From Limanda limanda (lineage: Eukaryota; Chordata; Actinopteri; Pleuronectiformes; Pleuronectidae), in assembly GCF_963576545.1 (NCBI RefSeq), contig NC_083637.1:24956507-25020506 (forward strand): a stretch of DNA of 64,000 nt, read 5' to 3'. Shown here piece after piece: positions 28,465 through 42,227 of this stretch. The position numbers and the translations under genes are program-made. How positions within the stretch are numbered: position 1 is the stretch's first letter; the number at the start of each line of letters is the position of its first letter. The notes beneath the pieces were generated by a model, which did not search any database, was not told the origin of the DNA, and saw only the letters and a list, made by a program, of their open reading frames with translations.

Positions 28465-28630
28465 CAAATAAAACATTATTATTAGGTCAAAGGTTGACCG
28501 TAAAATTAAGATTAGGAAGTCCTTTATTAGTCCCGCAATGGGGAAATTTGCAATGTTACAGCAGCAGAAAGACATCACATAAGTAGCATGCACTACTTGG
28601 GTAAAGGAATATAAAGAAATATAAACAGGG
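28465..28630 (+). repeat. Retroposon fragment ('tttattagtcccgcaatggg' type)
   Basis: TTTATTAGTCCCGCAATGGG followed by GAAATTTGCAATGTTACAGC is a recurrent teleost repeat segment. It lies in the desert between notum2 and coq7. Boundaries are approximate. Confidence 0.5.
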
Positions 28631-31600
28631 GTTGCAAAATAGCTGTATTTATTCTGGGTGTGTTGAGGATGGTTAATATTCTTTAGCAAAATCATACAGT
28701 ATTTTGTCTGCAAAAATCACATAACCATTTGAAGACTTAAATAAGGCAGACAGATTTATCAAGGTTTGTCTCGTTGCGTTGGCAGGTGGAAATGGTATTT
28801 TTGTCCATTTTTCAAGCATTTCATGCAATTTTAGCTACTTTCAACTATGGCCAGAAAGAAAACAAAGCTACTCAAAAATATGTGTTTGAGATCGTATGCA
28901 CCTACGTGCAATAAAAATGTACCCTAAGGACATCACTATACTGAATTTGATCTACCGAGCTGAACAATTTTTCATTCCTCCACTTGTCTTGAGGCATGCA
29001 CACCACCATCTGTCTTCCCAGAAATCAATGCAACAATCTGTTTAACAGATACCTCAAATAGCTGAAAAACGAAAGAAGTTGCTGTAAATCTATCACGGTT
29101 TCGCCAGAATGTCACGAACAGACAGATGGCATCACTGCTATTTTGTTTTCTTTGATATGGGATTGGACAGAATGATACGTTTTTCAGAGCAGGCTTCAGA
29201 TCAATGGATGAAAGTGAATTTGTTCTCTGCACTTCCAGTGATTCAACTCCCAGAGCCTACACTGGGACAAACTTTGTCCCCACCAGCATCTACAGACGCA
29301 TTCAGGCACAAAGTGTCTGGAGTCTATTAAATTTTTCTCTTTAAATTTGTAAAACAAACATTTTACACCCATATGAGGCTCAGGAGGCATGTTGAACTTC
29401 ACCCTGACAGGGGCAACAGCTTGACCCCTTGTGCGGCATAGGAGGCATTCTTTCTCTCCCTTGTGTTGTTATATCTCACAGCCAACCCCCAAGGTCAGGA
29501 CACCTGAAGCCCGGGTGGTCTGAGCACTTTGTCTGCTGAGCATGTGTGTCATCACCAGCCTCAATATCTGAGGGCACCGGCCGTGAGCTTCAAAGAACAA
29601 CGGGCCAGCAGTCATATGCTGGATTCTTATGTCCTCACCACAGTGCAGAAAGGTTGTGACCCACACATAATAACTCCACATGAACAACAGATTGAAACCA
29701 CAGAGTAGTCCAGTCAACAAACTCCTACTTTAATGTATGTGTAAAACAGAAAAACCTTTAAATAAAGTTATGGTCCATCCACGCTCATGCCCTGCAGCTC
29801 TTTTTACTGTGTTGCGTGTAATGTGACAATCTGCAACAGCATCACTCTGAATCTATGTTGTCACCAGCATTGAAGGGCATAGCTGGGGAAAGAGGCCCAT
29901 GATTAATAGGTGATAAGAGTGGCATTTGGACTAGCCACAAAAAACGGGCCTCAGGTGAGAGATATGAGACCTGGTCAGGGCAAAACTGCCAGAGCGCTCA
30001 TTCAATCCATGTGGACGACAGACGGGTCTTAGCAGGATCGGTGTAAAGTGCTGATCCACTGCAGGAGGAGAGCAGGTGGGGTGGGCAAAACTACCCCCTC
30101 AACCGGGTGTTAAGAGGTCATGCTTGGAAACCTTTTGCAAACTATGGATGCATCAAAGTGATGAATGGAGGGATGGCAGGGGATTCAAGGTGTTGGATTC
30201 AGGAGAGCCTCCGAGGAGTGATCAAACAGCCATAGATAAGGATGGGTGACAAGTGATAATGTTTTGAATGGTACGAGTGGCTGCAGCTCCCGTCACAACC
30301 AACTGTGTTCTGTCCACATTACTGTTGTGCCACATGCATCTTCATCTTAGTAAAATATATTCATTCTTGAATATAAGTGTTGCAAACCGCAACAGCCAAA
30401 TATTTCATTTCACTTATTGACATAAAAGCATCAGATCACAAAAGTTTGTTTTAACAAATTAGTACAAATGAACCAAATATCAGGTGTTGCACCTGTCATA
30501 TTGTTTTGTTTGCAATACATTTTTTTTTTTTTTTAATTATAATTAGCAGCTTAGCACTAAATTTTAAGTGATAATTTTACTGTAACTGATGTGGAAATAA
30601 ATGATAAAATATTTGATTCACATGGATTCTATAGGCCTTGTTCTCCTTCCGAAGTGCACCACCTGTTTTAAAGAGGGAGGGGAGGGGGGACATACTGTGC
30701 TTGAGTGAACAGTTCAAAGTGTCTTTTGGGCTCATGACACAGTGGAGCAGCAACGTGGCCTTGGAGTCATTCTGGATAACCCACCAGGCCTGTCAGAGAA
30801 GTGATGTATACCAGTGAAGAGGTCACGCCATGCTCATCTACATCAATAGGTCCTTCACATACAGTGAGACCTGGGTAAGTCCCGTCTGATAAGAGATGCA
30901 CACACGTCACCGTGTAGGATCTTTGTAAAAAATCTATTGCATGGCCTGAAAAGAACTCAGATTGCCAACCAGTTACATAGCTATGGTCTGTGAGGACCAT
31001 AGACTTAAAAGACTCACGTGTCTGAAGTGACAACAGGACAGCAAAGCCAGCAGCTCTGTGAGGCTTTGCCTTGAGCCGAACACTAATGTCACCATGCTAA
31101 CATACCAATGTTAAGCAGGTATGATGTTTACAATGTTCACCATCTTTGTTGAGCGTGTTTAAAGGTATCGGGCTAAAATAAAGTGCTGGACAAATTAAAA
31201 CATTAACTTGATGGTGGCGCTAAATGAAAAGGGAATACCAATGTCTTTGGAATTCATCCTATGGAGACCATGAACCTCTATACAAACTTCCCTGACAAAC
31301 AGGCACCAAAAAAGGACACTGATAACATAACCAGGAATTTTGTTAGGGTTGCGATGATTTTCAATCAATCAAACTCATTATATTTTTATAACATATATTC
31401 AAAAAACACAAGAAGTCACATAGGGCTTAACAAGCTGCGTCATCCTCTGTCCTTAACCCTCAACAAGTTTGAGAAAGAAACTACCAAACAAACCTATTAA
31501 CAGGGGAAAAAAGTAGAAACCTCAGAGAGAGCCACATGTGAAGGATCCCTCTCCCATGGACAGAAGGGCAATAGATGCAATAGATGCAGCTGAGCACATC

Positions 31601-34600
31601 AACGAATTTACAATATTAATATATTTTTGGCAAATATAGAATCTATTATACATCAGAATTGAAGTATCTGTAAGATTTCGCCCATATCATGCTCGCTAAC
31701 TCATGCTTATAGGTCTGTTCAAGATTAACGATAAAACGTTAAAAATGGAGTAGCTGCTAACTATTCATGGTGATGTTAATAGCTATGCTCCACGCTAACA
31801 CAAGAATAGGCAACTAAAATGGCGGACGTTGTGTGTGATGTAATAAATACTTTGGCTATTTCTATATAGCACCTTTTTCACCGGTCAAAAAACCCTGTAA
31901 CTCCCACTAACATCTGGCTCTTGTTTGCAAAGAGAATTGATACAATCTGCGTTCACTCCTGGGTCAAATTACTCTGCAGTAGACTCTGTCTTTGTTGTCA
32001 GTCAATTCATGATGTTAAACACGATGCAGCAAGGGGGGAGACAACAGACAAATAACTGTACTGTCAATGGGAAAGGAGTATAAAAGTCCATTGTGAGTGT
32101 CTATTTTACATATTGAAACAGATTTAAAAAAGATTGCATATTCATCATCTGTTCAATATCAAAATCATGATCAGCCTCCCTATACCACTCATGCGGTTGT
32201 GTTGATTGAAATGGAACTTTGGTGATATGATAAACATCATATCACACAGTGCGTCAGACACAGCTTGTCAGAAACAGTGTTGGATATTCCATACTGATGA
32301 ACCCTCCTCCAAGAAGACTGACCTTGGTGTGTTGTTTTTTCTTTCTTCACAGCGGGTTGGTAGATGGCACTATGTGACAAGCTGTAAATCACAGATTCCA
32401 GCCGAAGTGATGTCAGCTCTTTGCATCATGTGTTGTCACTTCACACTGTATAGACTTGTGGACACGTGGTCACAGCTCTTTCAGGCCACACACCCCTGGG
32501 TCGGGCAGAGGATTTGATTGCAGGTGCATGTGAATCATATATAGCACAACAAGTGAATATGTTTTTACTCCTTAGCTAAATGTCTGATTCATTAATGTGA
32601 GACCAAAGTCCATTTGAGTTTCAAGCAACTTGGTCACTCTGTTAGTGAGGTAAGAAGGCAATCGAAATCACACGGTGACATCACCTACAGTATGTACTGT
32701 ATGTATGTATATGTATATGTATAGACATACCACAGAAAGTAAAAATGTTAACTGTTTACTATTCATAGAACTGCCTGTGTAAGTGTGGCGGGCCACACTG
32801 CTGTTGGGTTGAGTAGTTGACCTGGATAAGCTAAAGGCCCCTCACTTCTGGGAACCCCCTTGTTAAAGGGTCAGGATGCATACTTTAATAAGCATGCACA
32901 ATTCGCGCATACAATTGATGGTGACATGACAGTTAGCATCTGTGTTAGCTTTATCACCCCATGCAGTCGACTGGGCTGAGCTCATCGCACAAAACATAAC
33001 ATCATCATGTTGCCAGAGATCAGGTTGAATCCATGCTAAGCCATGCTGGGCCCGGATACAAAGATTTTTGTTTTCTCACATGGCTGATAGACTTAGCAGC
33101 ATATTGGAGATAAAGGAATGATTTTCCTGGCAGTACGAAAGAAAAAGTGGATGCAGGTATACAGGCAAATATGAAGCTACAATCAGCAGCAGGTTAGCTT
33201 AGCACATAGAATAAACATGGGTGGAAGTGCATCTAAAGATATTAGCTTATGTTATATTCTGTTGACTGTGCAAAAATATAACATGCAAAAAAAATAACAC
33301 ATTGGGGATTTTGCAGGGGGTTGAATGCCAGACAATTTCCTGGCTGAGCGCAGCCACTTTTCATCTATTTCACATCCAATGTAGAATCAAACAAGAGACA
33401 TCAGGCGAGGGAGAGAAAGAGAGGGAGCCTACGACATGCTGCAAAGGTCAGGAGTCAAACTGTGGCCATTGAAGTTATGTAGTATTCATCAGCCATTACA
33501 GTTCACCAGGTTGCCCTTTATACTTTTATAGTGATAATCAAACAAGAATGTAATGTGCTTTCCAGTGCATATGCCCACTGTTGAATACATTTTAAATTTT
33601 GACGCTAAAGTTAAATGATTTTGTTGACTGTGGTCTTGTATTTTGTCATAAAGGACAACGCATATGAGCCAAGAATGACAGTGAAGAATGACAAAAAAAG
33701 ACAAGAATTTGACAACGGGCCTTCAGTGATTTTGGAAGCAAGCTATTTCATTCATCCACTGTGTGTTTTTCCTGGAAGGATACAATTCTTGTAAGGATTG
33801 TGCATTTGTCCAAAACTATACTCAAGACGATAGTTTGTCTTACAGCTCACATCTGGCTTCCCAGAAGGCACGCTTATGTATCATCAGAGGAAAGGGGGAT
33901 GGTTGTTTAAAGGATCATTCTGTATAATCCAGAGCCAATCCAAAAAGGGACTGAAGTGAGATTGAAATCCTTATATGCGAGTGCATTTACATAATCTGAA
34001 AGAAAACATTGTAAAAGTTATGAGACGTCAAATGCTATCATATTCCAAGCTGCAGATTCAAAACAATATCCACTCATTCCCATCTGGTTCCTAAATGCTA
34101 CACATGGAGCTTAGGCTACCTATGTCTTACTATAAATCCAACACAGACCTGATGACTGACAGTTTCCATATATTCAAGCCAACAGGCAATACAATCTGCA
34201 TCCGAAAGCTTTTATGACTTATAAGGATTTGTATTATTCGTGCTGCTCAAAATTTACAACCACGATTATTCACGGCTAGCAAGACAGTCCTAGTTTAGTT
34301 AAGTTTTATTGCCCTCTTCACATTCTTGTTGCCAATATCTCAGTCAGCGTTTCAGCAGATTCCTTTGGACGTGATTCTGAGAAAAGAACCTAAACAATTT
34401 ACATGAACTCCTGATGGCCGTGGATGGATGCAGAATCAAACTGTCTGATGTACTAGAAATGCAGTACACACAGATTTATTCAAGGCAGCAAATTAAAATG
34501 TGGAGCCGAAGGTTATTTACGGTTATTAATAATGGCTCTGTGACTTGAAGTCAGGTTTATTTACCCGTGTAATTTTGTCACCCAAAAAGGTGCTGCAGAT

Positions 34601-34960
34601 GGTGCTGTGCATCTGTTGCTTTATTTAAAAACAGTTGCATGTTAGTATAAAACTGTCGGCACTTTTAATCAGGAGCTGAGATAATGAATGGTGCTCTACT
34701 TTAGATTGGCAAAGCTGTCACATTATACCTTTGTTGTCCTTGTCACATAACAAAAACGCCACTACGGCTTCTTGTTAATTTAGTACGAGTAAGATGAATG
34801 AGAATATTTATAAGAACTAATATATTGTAAATATAAGAATTTCTTAGTACATGCCATGTACATGAGGTCAAGGAAAGGGGCGGCCACCACCCTGAGGCAG
34901 CCCTCATAGAGTTGAACTGACTATTTCTGATTAGGTGATCATCATTTCAGTATCTCCATC

Positions 34961-35208
34961 GAGGAGGTTATGTTTTCACCCCTGTCCATTTGTGTTTGGT
35001 TTGTAAGAAAGATTGCGCAAAAACGACGGATTACCATGAAACATGAGTATAATTCACAGATCCTGATGAAAAACAATCACTAATGTGTAGCGGACTGATT
35101 TTATGAGTGTGTGCAATTTGATACAGATCCAAATAAATATGAGGATCTAGTCAATTTAAATTAGGTTTCATAAAGAGACTGCCATGGCGGAGGTATGCAT
35201 CTACTGAG
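34961..35208 (+). mobile_element. Near-complete GGAGGTTATG-family interspersed element
   Basis: It starts GAGGAGGTTATGTTTTCACC and ends GGCGGAGGTATGCATCTACT. The same two ends appear in reverse order on the other strand at 45731-45957, which fixes both boundaries at about 250 bp. There is no coding capacity. GATTACCATGAAAC and TTTGATACAGATCC are internal family marks. Confidence 0.65.
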
Positions 35209-36784
35209 TACCAATCTATTTGCATGAAGAAATGCAATAAGTGTATCCTCTGATCACAGGCGGAAGCTTCAAGTAAAACAAAAAAAATTGTCTCATAACG
35301 TCCAGCATCAAAATAAACATTACGGGGCGGGGGGGGGGGTTCTTAACTTAAACTCTTACTTGGACTGATGGACAGTCAAGAGAAACCTATTTTTAAGGAA
35401 TGGAGGCCATACGGCACATTGACCCCTGAGGTCAGGTCTGATATGCAAACCCACCCCAGCTAAAATAACTCCTCTGAGCTCATGCTGGGCTAAATAGATC
35501 ACACTTCCTGTGAACCTAGACACTGCCAGTCCACACACTGATGTATGAATGGGTGACAATTTTGATGGAAAAGCTGAATAAATGAGTGGAGAAACAACTA
35601 ACAAATACAAAGGGCATGAGAGGCCACTTAATAGTTACTGTTTTCAAGTTCAATCGGTTAAAAGGTTGATGGCAGGAAATGGGAAAACAGTGACAAATTC
35701 TTCTAAAGCTTGAGCTGACATCTTCACATTATTGTGCAAATAACCATAGTCCAAACCTTAAGAAATTTACTTTATTATCATTATTTTATTATCCCACAAT
35801 GAAGAGGAAAAGCAACTAATCCACAGAAACGAGAAGCTGGAAAGGGATACTTTTTGGCATCTGAGCATCAGATATGATGTTGTTATAGTTCCCTCTAATT
35901 TCAATGGTTCTTTATGAAGCTTTGGCTGATAATAGAAGTTTATATAAAAAGCGACATTGTGTCAAAATCTAAGCCACATGCAACCCTCACATCTTGCTGC
36001 TAGATCCAAGAGACAAATTACCATCAAAGGATTTCATTTAAGCCCCATCAGCTCCTGCCACTGACAATTAATCACTACAGTGCCATGTCCCCAGTGCTTG
36101 AAAAGGCCAATTCACAGGTAAAAAGGGCCAGGTCAGTATCATTGTACACTGAGGACAAACTGATACCAACTTGGAGGGGTATGAACCATTTGCTCGACCT
36201 GCTGAAAGGCCTAATAGATTAGGGGCTCCTGGACAAGCCTCTTGTCAGTCCTTCTTTCTCAGTGACATAATGTACCCAGAACAGCTGTGTGAGGAAGCTT
36301 AGCAGGTGGCCATGATGACAAGTCATTGCTCAGCTTGATATATGAACTACTACATGTGAAACTGGAGTTTGTTGAAGGGTATGATGGCATGGCTGTGCAA
36401 GTATCAATATGTTCTTATCATACAAGTATTTATCTTCTGGTCAAAGGCGAGCATGAGATCTTTAGGTGCAGATTCACCGGTAACGGGAGTATATATTCTA
36501 ATGTCAATGTTGAACCAATTTTTTTATCATTTTATCAATAAAACAGTTACACTCTCAAACAGCGTTGAGATCTGCCATTTAATTCAAGAAGGGTCATCTC
36601 ACCAACTCAAACAGTCCATGAATTATATTCTGTACAAAGCAATAATATTTAGATTCATGTGTGCAAAGCTATGAATGTTTGTATACAATACTTTTGATCT
36701 GGCAAAAGTACAACGACCAAAATTGGAAAAGAACCCGTTTACAAAAAACTGAGTGAAGATATCAAAACAAGCCTTTGAAAACAA

Positions 36785-39700
36785 TTAGACCCGTTGTGAA
36801 ACATATATTGCAGCTTTGCAGCCGAGCTGTATTGCATTTTTTAGTAGCCAGAATCCAGGTAGCTGAAATAAAAAACAAAATAAATAGATAAGTGACATGA
36901 CATTCAGTAAAATCTGCAAAGAGTAGAGTACTTTCATGATTGATCATTGGTTTAATTGTATTAGCATTTTATTATTTTAACAGAGTTTAATACCATTAGG
37001 TGTGTTTTGATCAGTTTTATGTGAAACCAAAGTATTTGTGAAGACTGATTGACAGTTCATTTTCTTTACTTCCTTGATACTAAATAAAACAAAGTCATAT
37101 TGACTGAATGCCATTTGAACCATCGCGCAAGGCAACACAAACATTATTAACCAGATTGTGGAGGATACTCACCGATTCAGCATCATGCTCTAGTCCTGTA
37201 TCGTGATGCTCCAACTCGTCGTCTCTGAATTCCTTTATGACCTATTAAAACATACCCCAGGACATTCATTAAGAAAGTGATCTGACTCAGATCAAACCGC
37301 AGCTGTGTCTCTGCTGGATGCAAGTTAGACACATCTGGAAAATATCCAGAGAGGCAGTCCGATTAACCAATGACTAAATGACAAATCTATTTTTCCTTGA
37401 ATTAGTAACATTATGCGATGTGAACAAATTATATACACTGTTCTGGTATGTGGAGTGGGTTCAAACTAAAAAAGACAAACTGCGACCTGCAACAGCGATC
37501 ACAGACTCAATCTCAGGCTATGTCCGTTTAAAACTGAGTTATAAAACTAAAACGATCCCCATCCACGTGATTTTGCTCTATATCAGGAAATATCCCCATT
37601 CGTCCCTGTGCCCTCAGGAAGCAGATTCTCTACTCTGCAGTTGGTTGCTTAGTTACAGAGATACTACAATAAGAAACAACAAGAATGAGAAGTAAGATGA
37701 GGGAATCATTTTCTTGGACCGAAGATGAGGTGGAGCTGTTCTCAACAGTAAGTGTTTAGAACGTAAGTGCCGTCGAAACACTCCTGAGCTTTTTCCATTT
37801 CTTAGTATCCATCTTACTTTCTGTGATAATCACATTATACAATAGTTTCCTCCAGTAGTGGTGGAGTGCACCACTTTCATGCTGGAATCAATTTGCCCTC
37901 AGACTTGAAGGATTCACAGGGAATGAGGTCCAGGTGTAACTCATTCAATAATTCATGTACATCTCATTGTAAACACCCTCACTTACTGCTGTTCACTCCC
38001 CTTAAACTGTAGCAGAGATGTGTGAGATTGGTGTTAATGCAAACTGTTCTTAGGAGGAAGTATTCAGTAGTGAGAGGTTGACTCACTTTTAAAAGTTCAG
38101 TGTATCTCTCTGGGTCCTCTTCCATCAAAGCTCTTATCTGGCTGTTGTAGTGCTCGGCGATGCTCTCCTCCACCGCCACAGTGCACGCCATGGCCCCCTC
38201 TTTTCCCAGCAGTGCAGTGGAGGCACCTAGTGGAGAATTCAAAAAGAAGAGATGTGCACATTGAAGCAACAAATCGTTACATAAAAACTGCTTCAGGTTT
38301 ACTAGGGAAATAAGGTTCAGACTCAGCTACCTAAATGATAATGTTTTTATATACTTGTTGGTTATTACATCAACTTTTTAAAATATCTGTCTCTCTTACA
38401 GAAGTCTCATCTTGAACCTGAGGTATATCATGATTTAAGCCTGTGACAAAATCTTTTATGAAGTAGTGCTCTTCAGAGTAAGTTTATCTTTGAATTGGGG
38501 CTGTACCAACCTAACACAAACCCAGCGACATTCCAGAGGGGTAACAGTGCTGTGGGTCGAACTCTGTTCTCAGCCAGAATTTCATCGAACTTCGCAAGGT
38601 GTTTCTTTTCTTGATCCCACATTTCCTGAAGGAAAACAAACATGAACAGGTTTTACTTGTGTCACCAAACAGCAAATGAGCAAGGTGCAGTTTCTACATG
38701 TTTGAGCTGAGTTTACTTACAGTGTTTTCACACCTTAAAGTCTCAAAATAAAGAGAATACAAAAAAGTAGTGTTTCAATTTGAATTGAGAATATAAATGA
38801 ACACAAATTTTGTTGCCACTGTATTATCACTGTGGTATTAACACCAGCCAAATGAACACGATCCTTTTAGAGGATTTCACTTCTTCTTCTTCGTCTTCTT
38901 CTTCTATTGACTGACTCAAAAAATATATTTTTTCACACGGCAAACAAAATGCAACCATGGCTCTGTTTGATCCAGACCGAGACCACCTGTTTTGCTTAGA
39001 CAAAATTTCAGCCTGTTTTGTTTGGACTTTACTGAAATGTTTGAAGCTCCGGACCAAAGAATGTGGGTGTGAATGCCCATAAGCAGTATTGTTTTGTATG
39101 AAAATCCAACCGAGTTTCATCCCACGCTAAAATCTAATATCAGATCTAAATATTTAGAAGGTGCACCCTAAAAAAACTACTTTATTTATTCTATTCCAGA
39201 GGACCATCTGGAGAAGTTTGAACTTTACAATATCACTGCTTCTTTTGTTGTTATCCATTAGAATGTCTTGAGTTGAGGGCATTCAAACCCACCCTTGCTG
39301 GTTGTGTTGTTTAGTGTGTAGCTGAGTCCAGGTTTAACATGTGATTCACTAGTCACACAGCACAGTGTCAGACCTACTCCCTGCCCTACTTCCAAGCTAC
39401 GTGTCCCACTGCGATCAGACCTGGATGAGAGGTCCGGTCCTGGACCGACCCAGCACCGCCATCTGGCCCGCGTAGATGCGGTTGGCACCGTATTCGCCCG
39501 CATGGTCCACGCGCAGGACGCGGTGCAGCATGTCCCTCTCCTCGGCGTCTCGCGGGGGCGGGATCACGCTGTAGGGACGCGCGCTCACCAGCAGGGGCGC
39601 TGTTACACCACAGTGAGAAAAACATGATGCTAATGTTAGCTTCTCTGCGGCTACAGAGGAAAACTTCGGCCCCTCAGGGAGAGAGTTTCTCCAAAATATT

Positions 39701-40021
39701 TCAAAGAATGTAAACTACATTATTGAGTCACTGGCCTTAAACCGTTTGCTTACAAACATGTTGTGTTGTCATGGAACAGTAGCGTAGTGTCCACAAAGCT
39801 AATGCTACACTGGGAGTCTTGACCTGTAGCTAGCTAACAGTGATACGTGCCCGCAGCAGACAGACAGCGGACACACGGGTGTTTTTAGCATGTTAGCACG
39901 TTAGCTTGGGCAGCTAACCGCACCGCTTATCCTTACCTCTGCATTTTGAACACTGCCGAGTCAGCGCTGGGCCGACCAGACGAGACCAGTCGAGTGAAGC
40001 TGTGCGCACGGCTCTCTGCAT
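36785..40021 (-). CDS. coq7: 5-demethoxyubiquinone hydroxylase, mitochondrial (COQ7/CLK-1), complete
   Basis: Di-iron monooxygenase of the inner mitochondrial membrane; it hydroxylates demethoxyubiquinone in the penultimate step of coenzyme Q synthesis, working with COQ9. Six exons on the minus strand: 40021-39937, 39599-39421, 38625-38511, 38226-38087, 37241-37173 and 36862-36785. They total 666 nt (221 aa; human 217), all GT-AG with matching phase. Six metal ligands are visible: Glu64 (HAGEYGAN), Glu94 and His97 (QEKKH), Glu146 (VAVEES), Glu182 and His185 (ELEHH), each offset by four from human. The first ~45 residues are basic and Ser/Ala-rich ([15 protein letters not shown]), as expected of a mitochondrial presequence. 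Exon 1 ends with G and exon 2 supplies CG, so the junction codon is Ala29. The C-terminus (ending IYVSQRV) is the most diverged part. No clear AATAAA was found after the stop. Confidence 0.97.
37470..37755 (+). mobile_element. Fragment of a SANT/Myb-like repeat gene inside a coq7 intron
   Basis: At 37687-37749 the plus strand reads [15 protein letters not shown] followed by a good donor (ACA|GTAAGT). The WTEDEVEL start is one I recall from a multicopy teleost family with a SANT/Myb-like domain. It lies antisense to coq7 in the intron between exons 4 and 5. Only this first exon is present, and the preceding ~200 bases resemble the leader of the same repeat. Family assignment is from memory. 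Confidence 0.45.
38877..38906 (+). repeat. (TTC)n microsatellite in a coq7 intron
   Basis: About nine TTC units with one CG interruption lie between coq7 exons 2 and 3. Confidence 0.85.
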
Positions 40022-40110
40022 GGCAGACACGTTCTGCGTGAACCGCACTTATCAGAGAAACGTTACGAAAAGTGCAAAACTGTCATTGAATGTCAGAGGG
40101 TGGACGTGGC

Positions 40111-40127
40111 GCAGGCGTATGACGTAA
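40111..40127. promoter_or_regulatory. coq7: coq7 proximal promoter with CRE-like and NRF1-like motifs
   Basis: About 100 bases upstream of the coq7 ATG the plus strand reads GCAGGCGTATGACGTAAGCG. TGACGTAA (40120-40127) is a variant cAMP-response/ATF site. GCGCAGGCG (from 40109) resembles half of an NRF1 site, a regulator often seen at nuclear genes for mitochondrial proteins. The region is locally CpG-rich and has no TATA box. Motif matches only. Confidence 0.35.
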
Positions 40128-42227
40128 GCGCGTTGCGACTCGCATAACAGCCCCCATGGAAAATTATAGCGCATATTTATTTTATCAATATCCGGACCAG
40201 TGTGTTCAAATTGAACTAAACTGTTTCTTGAGGTGACATTCGTTTTTGTTATTATTATGGTGTCGACCATTATTAATATTTTCTATTACTTTTTTAAACA
40301 AATTAATAAGGAACTCTGATCGTAGTTTATAGAAGTTTTTGTTTCAGATGTTTTATACAGTTTGATGTCTTACACCTATAAATACATAAATACATAGATG
40401 AATAAATAGATAACGACATGGATAAATACACAAATAAAAACATATCACCACAGATAAAAAACAGTTTATTCTAGAAAATCAAAATGAGTGGACCATGGTT
40501 GTCAGCCTGCAGATCCAGGGTTTCTCCTAAGGTGGCAGATGTTCATCTTACAAATAAAAGGTCATAAATAAATTGGTCTATTTCATTTAAGTCTGCTGAA
40601 CTTAACAGGTAAATAATAAGTTTGTAGGCCTAAAGCATTTAGCTGCAAAAAGAATGGATTGAACAGTTGTTCAAGTGCAACTGAAGCACTATTTAACTCA
40701 CATTGTTATTTGGTACAATAAAGTGGAGATTTATTGATATGATCATTGTTTACTTTTTGTAGCTCACATCATTTTTGGTCCTTATATGGATTGTATTAAT
40801 CAGAAGGTCCCAGAGAGATGTGTTGTGAAGTCCTCCATATGGTATCTATAGCTGCATATTGCAGCGCACCATCACAGGGCCATGCTGAGTCTGTCTCAGC
40901 AGGTCCGACAGGTCACTGGTCTTTTACAGGGCAAAGACGTAGCACAAGCAAACCCACACTTAATTGGCAGTTTGGAGTTCACTAGGTTCACCTGGCCCAC
41001 ATATTTGTGGTCTGTGGGAGGAAATAAAGTAAAAACAGACAATTATCTTTTGGCCAGACACTCTCTGCCTTTCTGGGTCAAACAGATCATAAGTGCATCC
41101 TTTGTTTGGGCTTGTTGTGTCAGACTAGGGAGGACAACAAAAAAATCAAGCAAGTTTATAGAGTGATCAGAGAAACTGTTGATGGTCTACAGATGGCAGT
41201 GTTGCACAGATAAAGGTTGTAAAGGAGGTAAACACCTGCAAGTCCCAGCTTTCATTGTTTCCATTTCAGTCAAATTGTTTGGAGGGCCACAGTGCAACCA
41301 TCCAGAAGGATTAGATTTCACCCATCGAATGCATAAAGCAAAAAAATACACTCAACTGTCAGTCACACCATCATTTACTTTAATTGGATTAGTCAGCTTT
41401 TTTTGGAAAGCCTATATAATTCCTGTCTTTGTAAAAAAGACTCACGAGTCTTTCTGGAAAGCACATAAAATAGAGCTAGGACACAGGAATGTGGGGAATG
41501 ATGGGGTTGACTGCTGAAGTGCGGTGATGGTCATGAGTAAACAAGGCCAGGACGGTGAATGGTGGGGTGTGTCGGTTTTGTCTGTGTGTGTGTTTGTGGT
41601 GAGACACCGGTTATGTGTTTCCTTATCTGTCTGTCTGACTGTGGGTGGCTACACACGTGTGGCTGCACTTTTGGAGGTGTCGATTATCATTTGGGTTCTG
41701 GTGCGTGAGAGTGCAGAGGTCAAAGGTGTGAACGAGGCCAAAAGTCCCAGGTTCACAACTTGTCATTTGTTATTTTGGTAATACAATCAACTGCAACTTT
41801 CATTGGGAATTTACGGGAATTCGCGTCACTACAACCCAACCCAATTGCTATTCGTCAACTGGATATACGTATTCTTATGTTTTTTTCGGGGGGGGGTGGG
41901 GGTTATCCACTGCTGCTGATGATCCATATTGTGAAATTTATTTAAAAAATGATCTTTTGAAAATGTTTGAATGTTAACTAAACTAAATGTTTAAAGTCAA
42001 CCCAGACAGATCCTGTGATCATGACATAGTATCGTGACTAAGTCTTGTAAGGGGAAACTTTGTCACACTTTGTACACACTGGTTTTAAAGGGGCACTCAA
42101 CACATGAGGTTCAGTGGACCCATCAGGGAAATGCTGAGCTTCAGAGGCTCTAGTCTAGATGGAGCTGTTCTAAGAGAATAAACCTGATGATGTTATTTAG
42201 TCCCATAAAGCTGCATAATTCCACATT

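Larger units (their letters stand above)
27040..36784. other. Gene desert between notum2 and coq7
   Basis: 9.7 kb with no recognised exon. It includes the notum2 upstream region, a retroposon fragment (28465-28630), a long T run near 30522, a GTAT-rich microsatellite (32697-32724) and a GGAGGTTATG element (34961-35208). Regulatory elements of notum2 may lie here, but none is visible by motif. Confidence 0.55.

Noticed and set aside
39386..39625. 79-codon Arg/Pro-rich minus-strand frame
   Set aside because: It is an out-of-frame reading of the GC-rich coq7 exon 2. The correct frame gives the HAGEYGAN motif.
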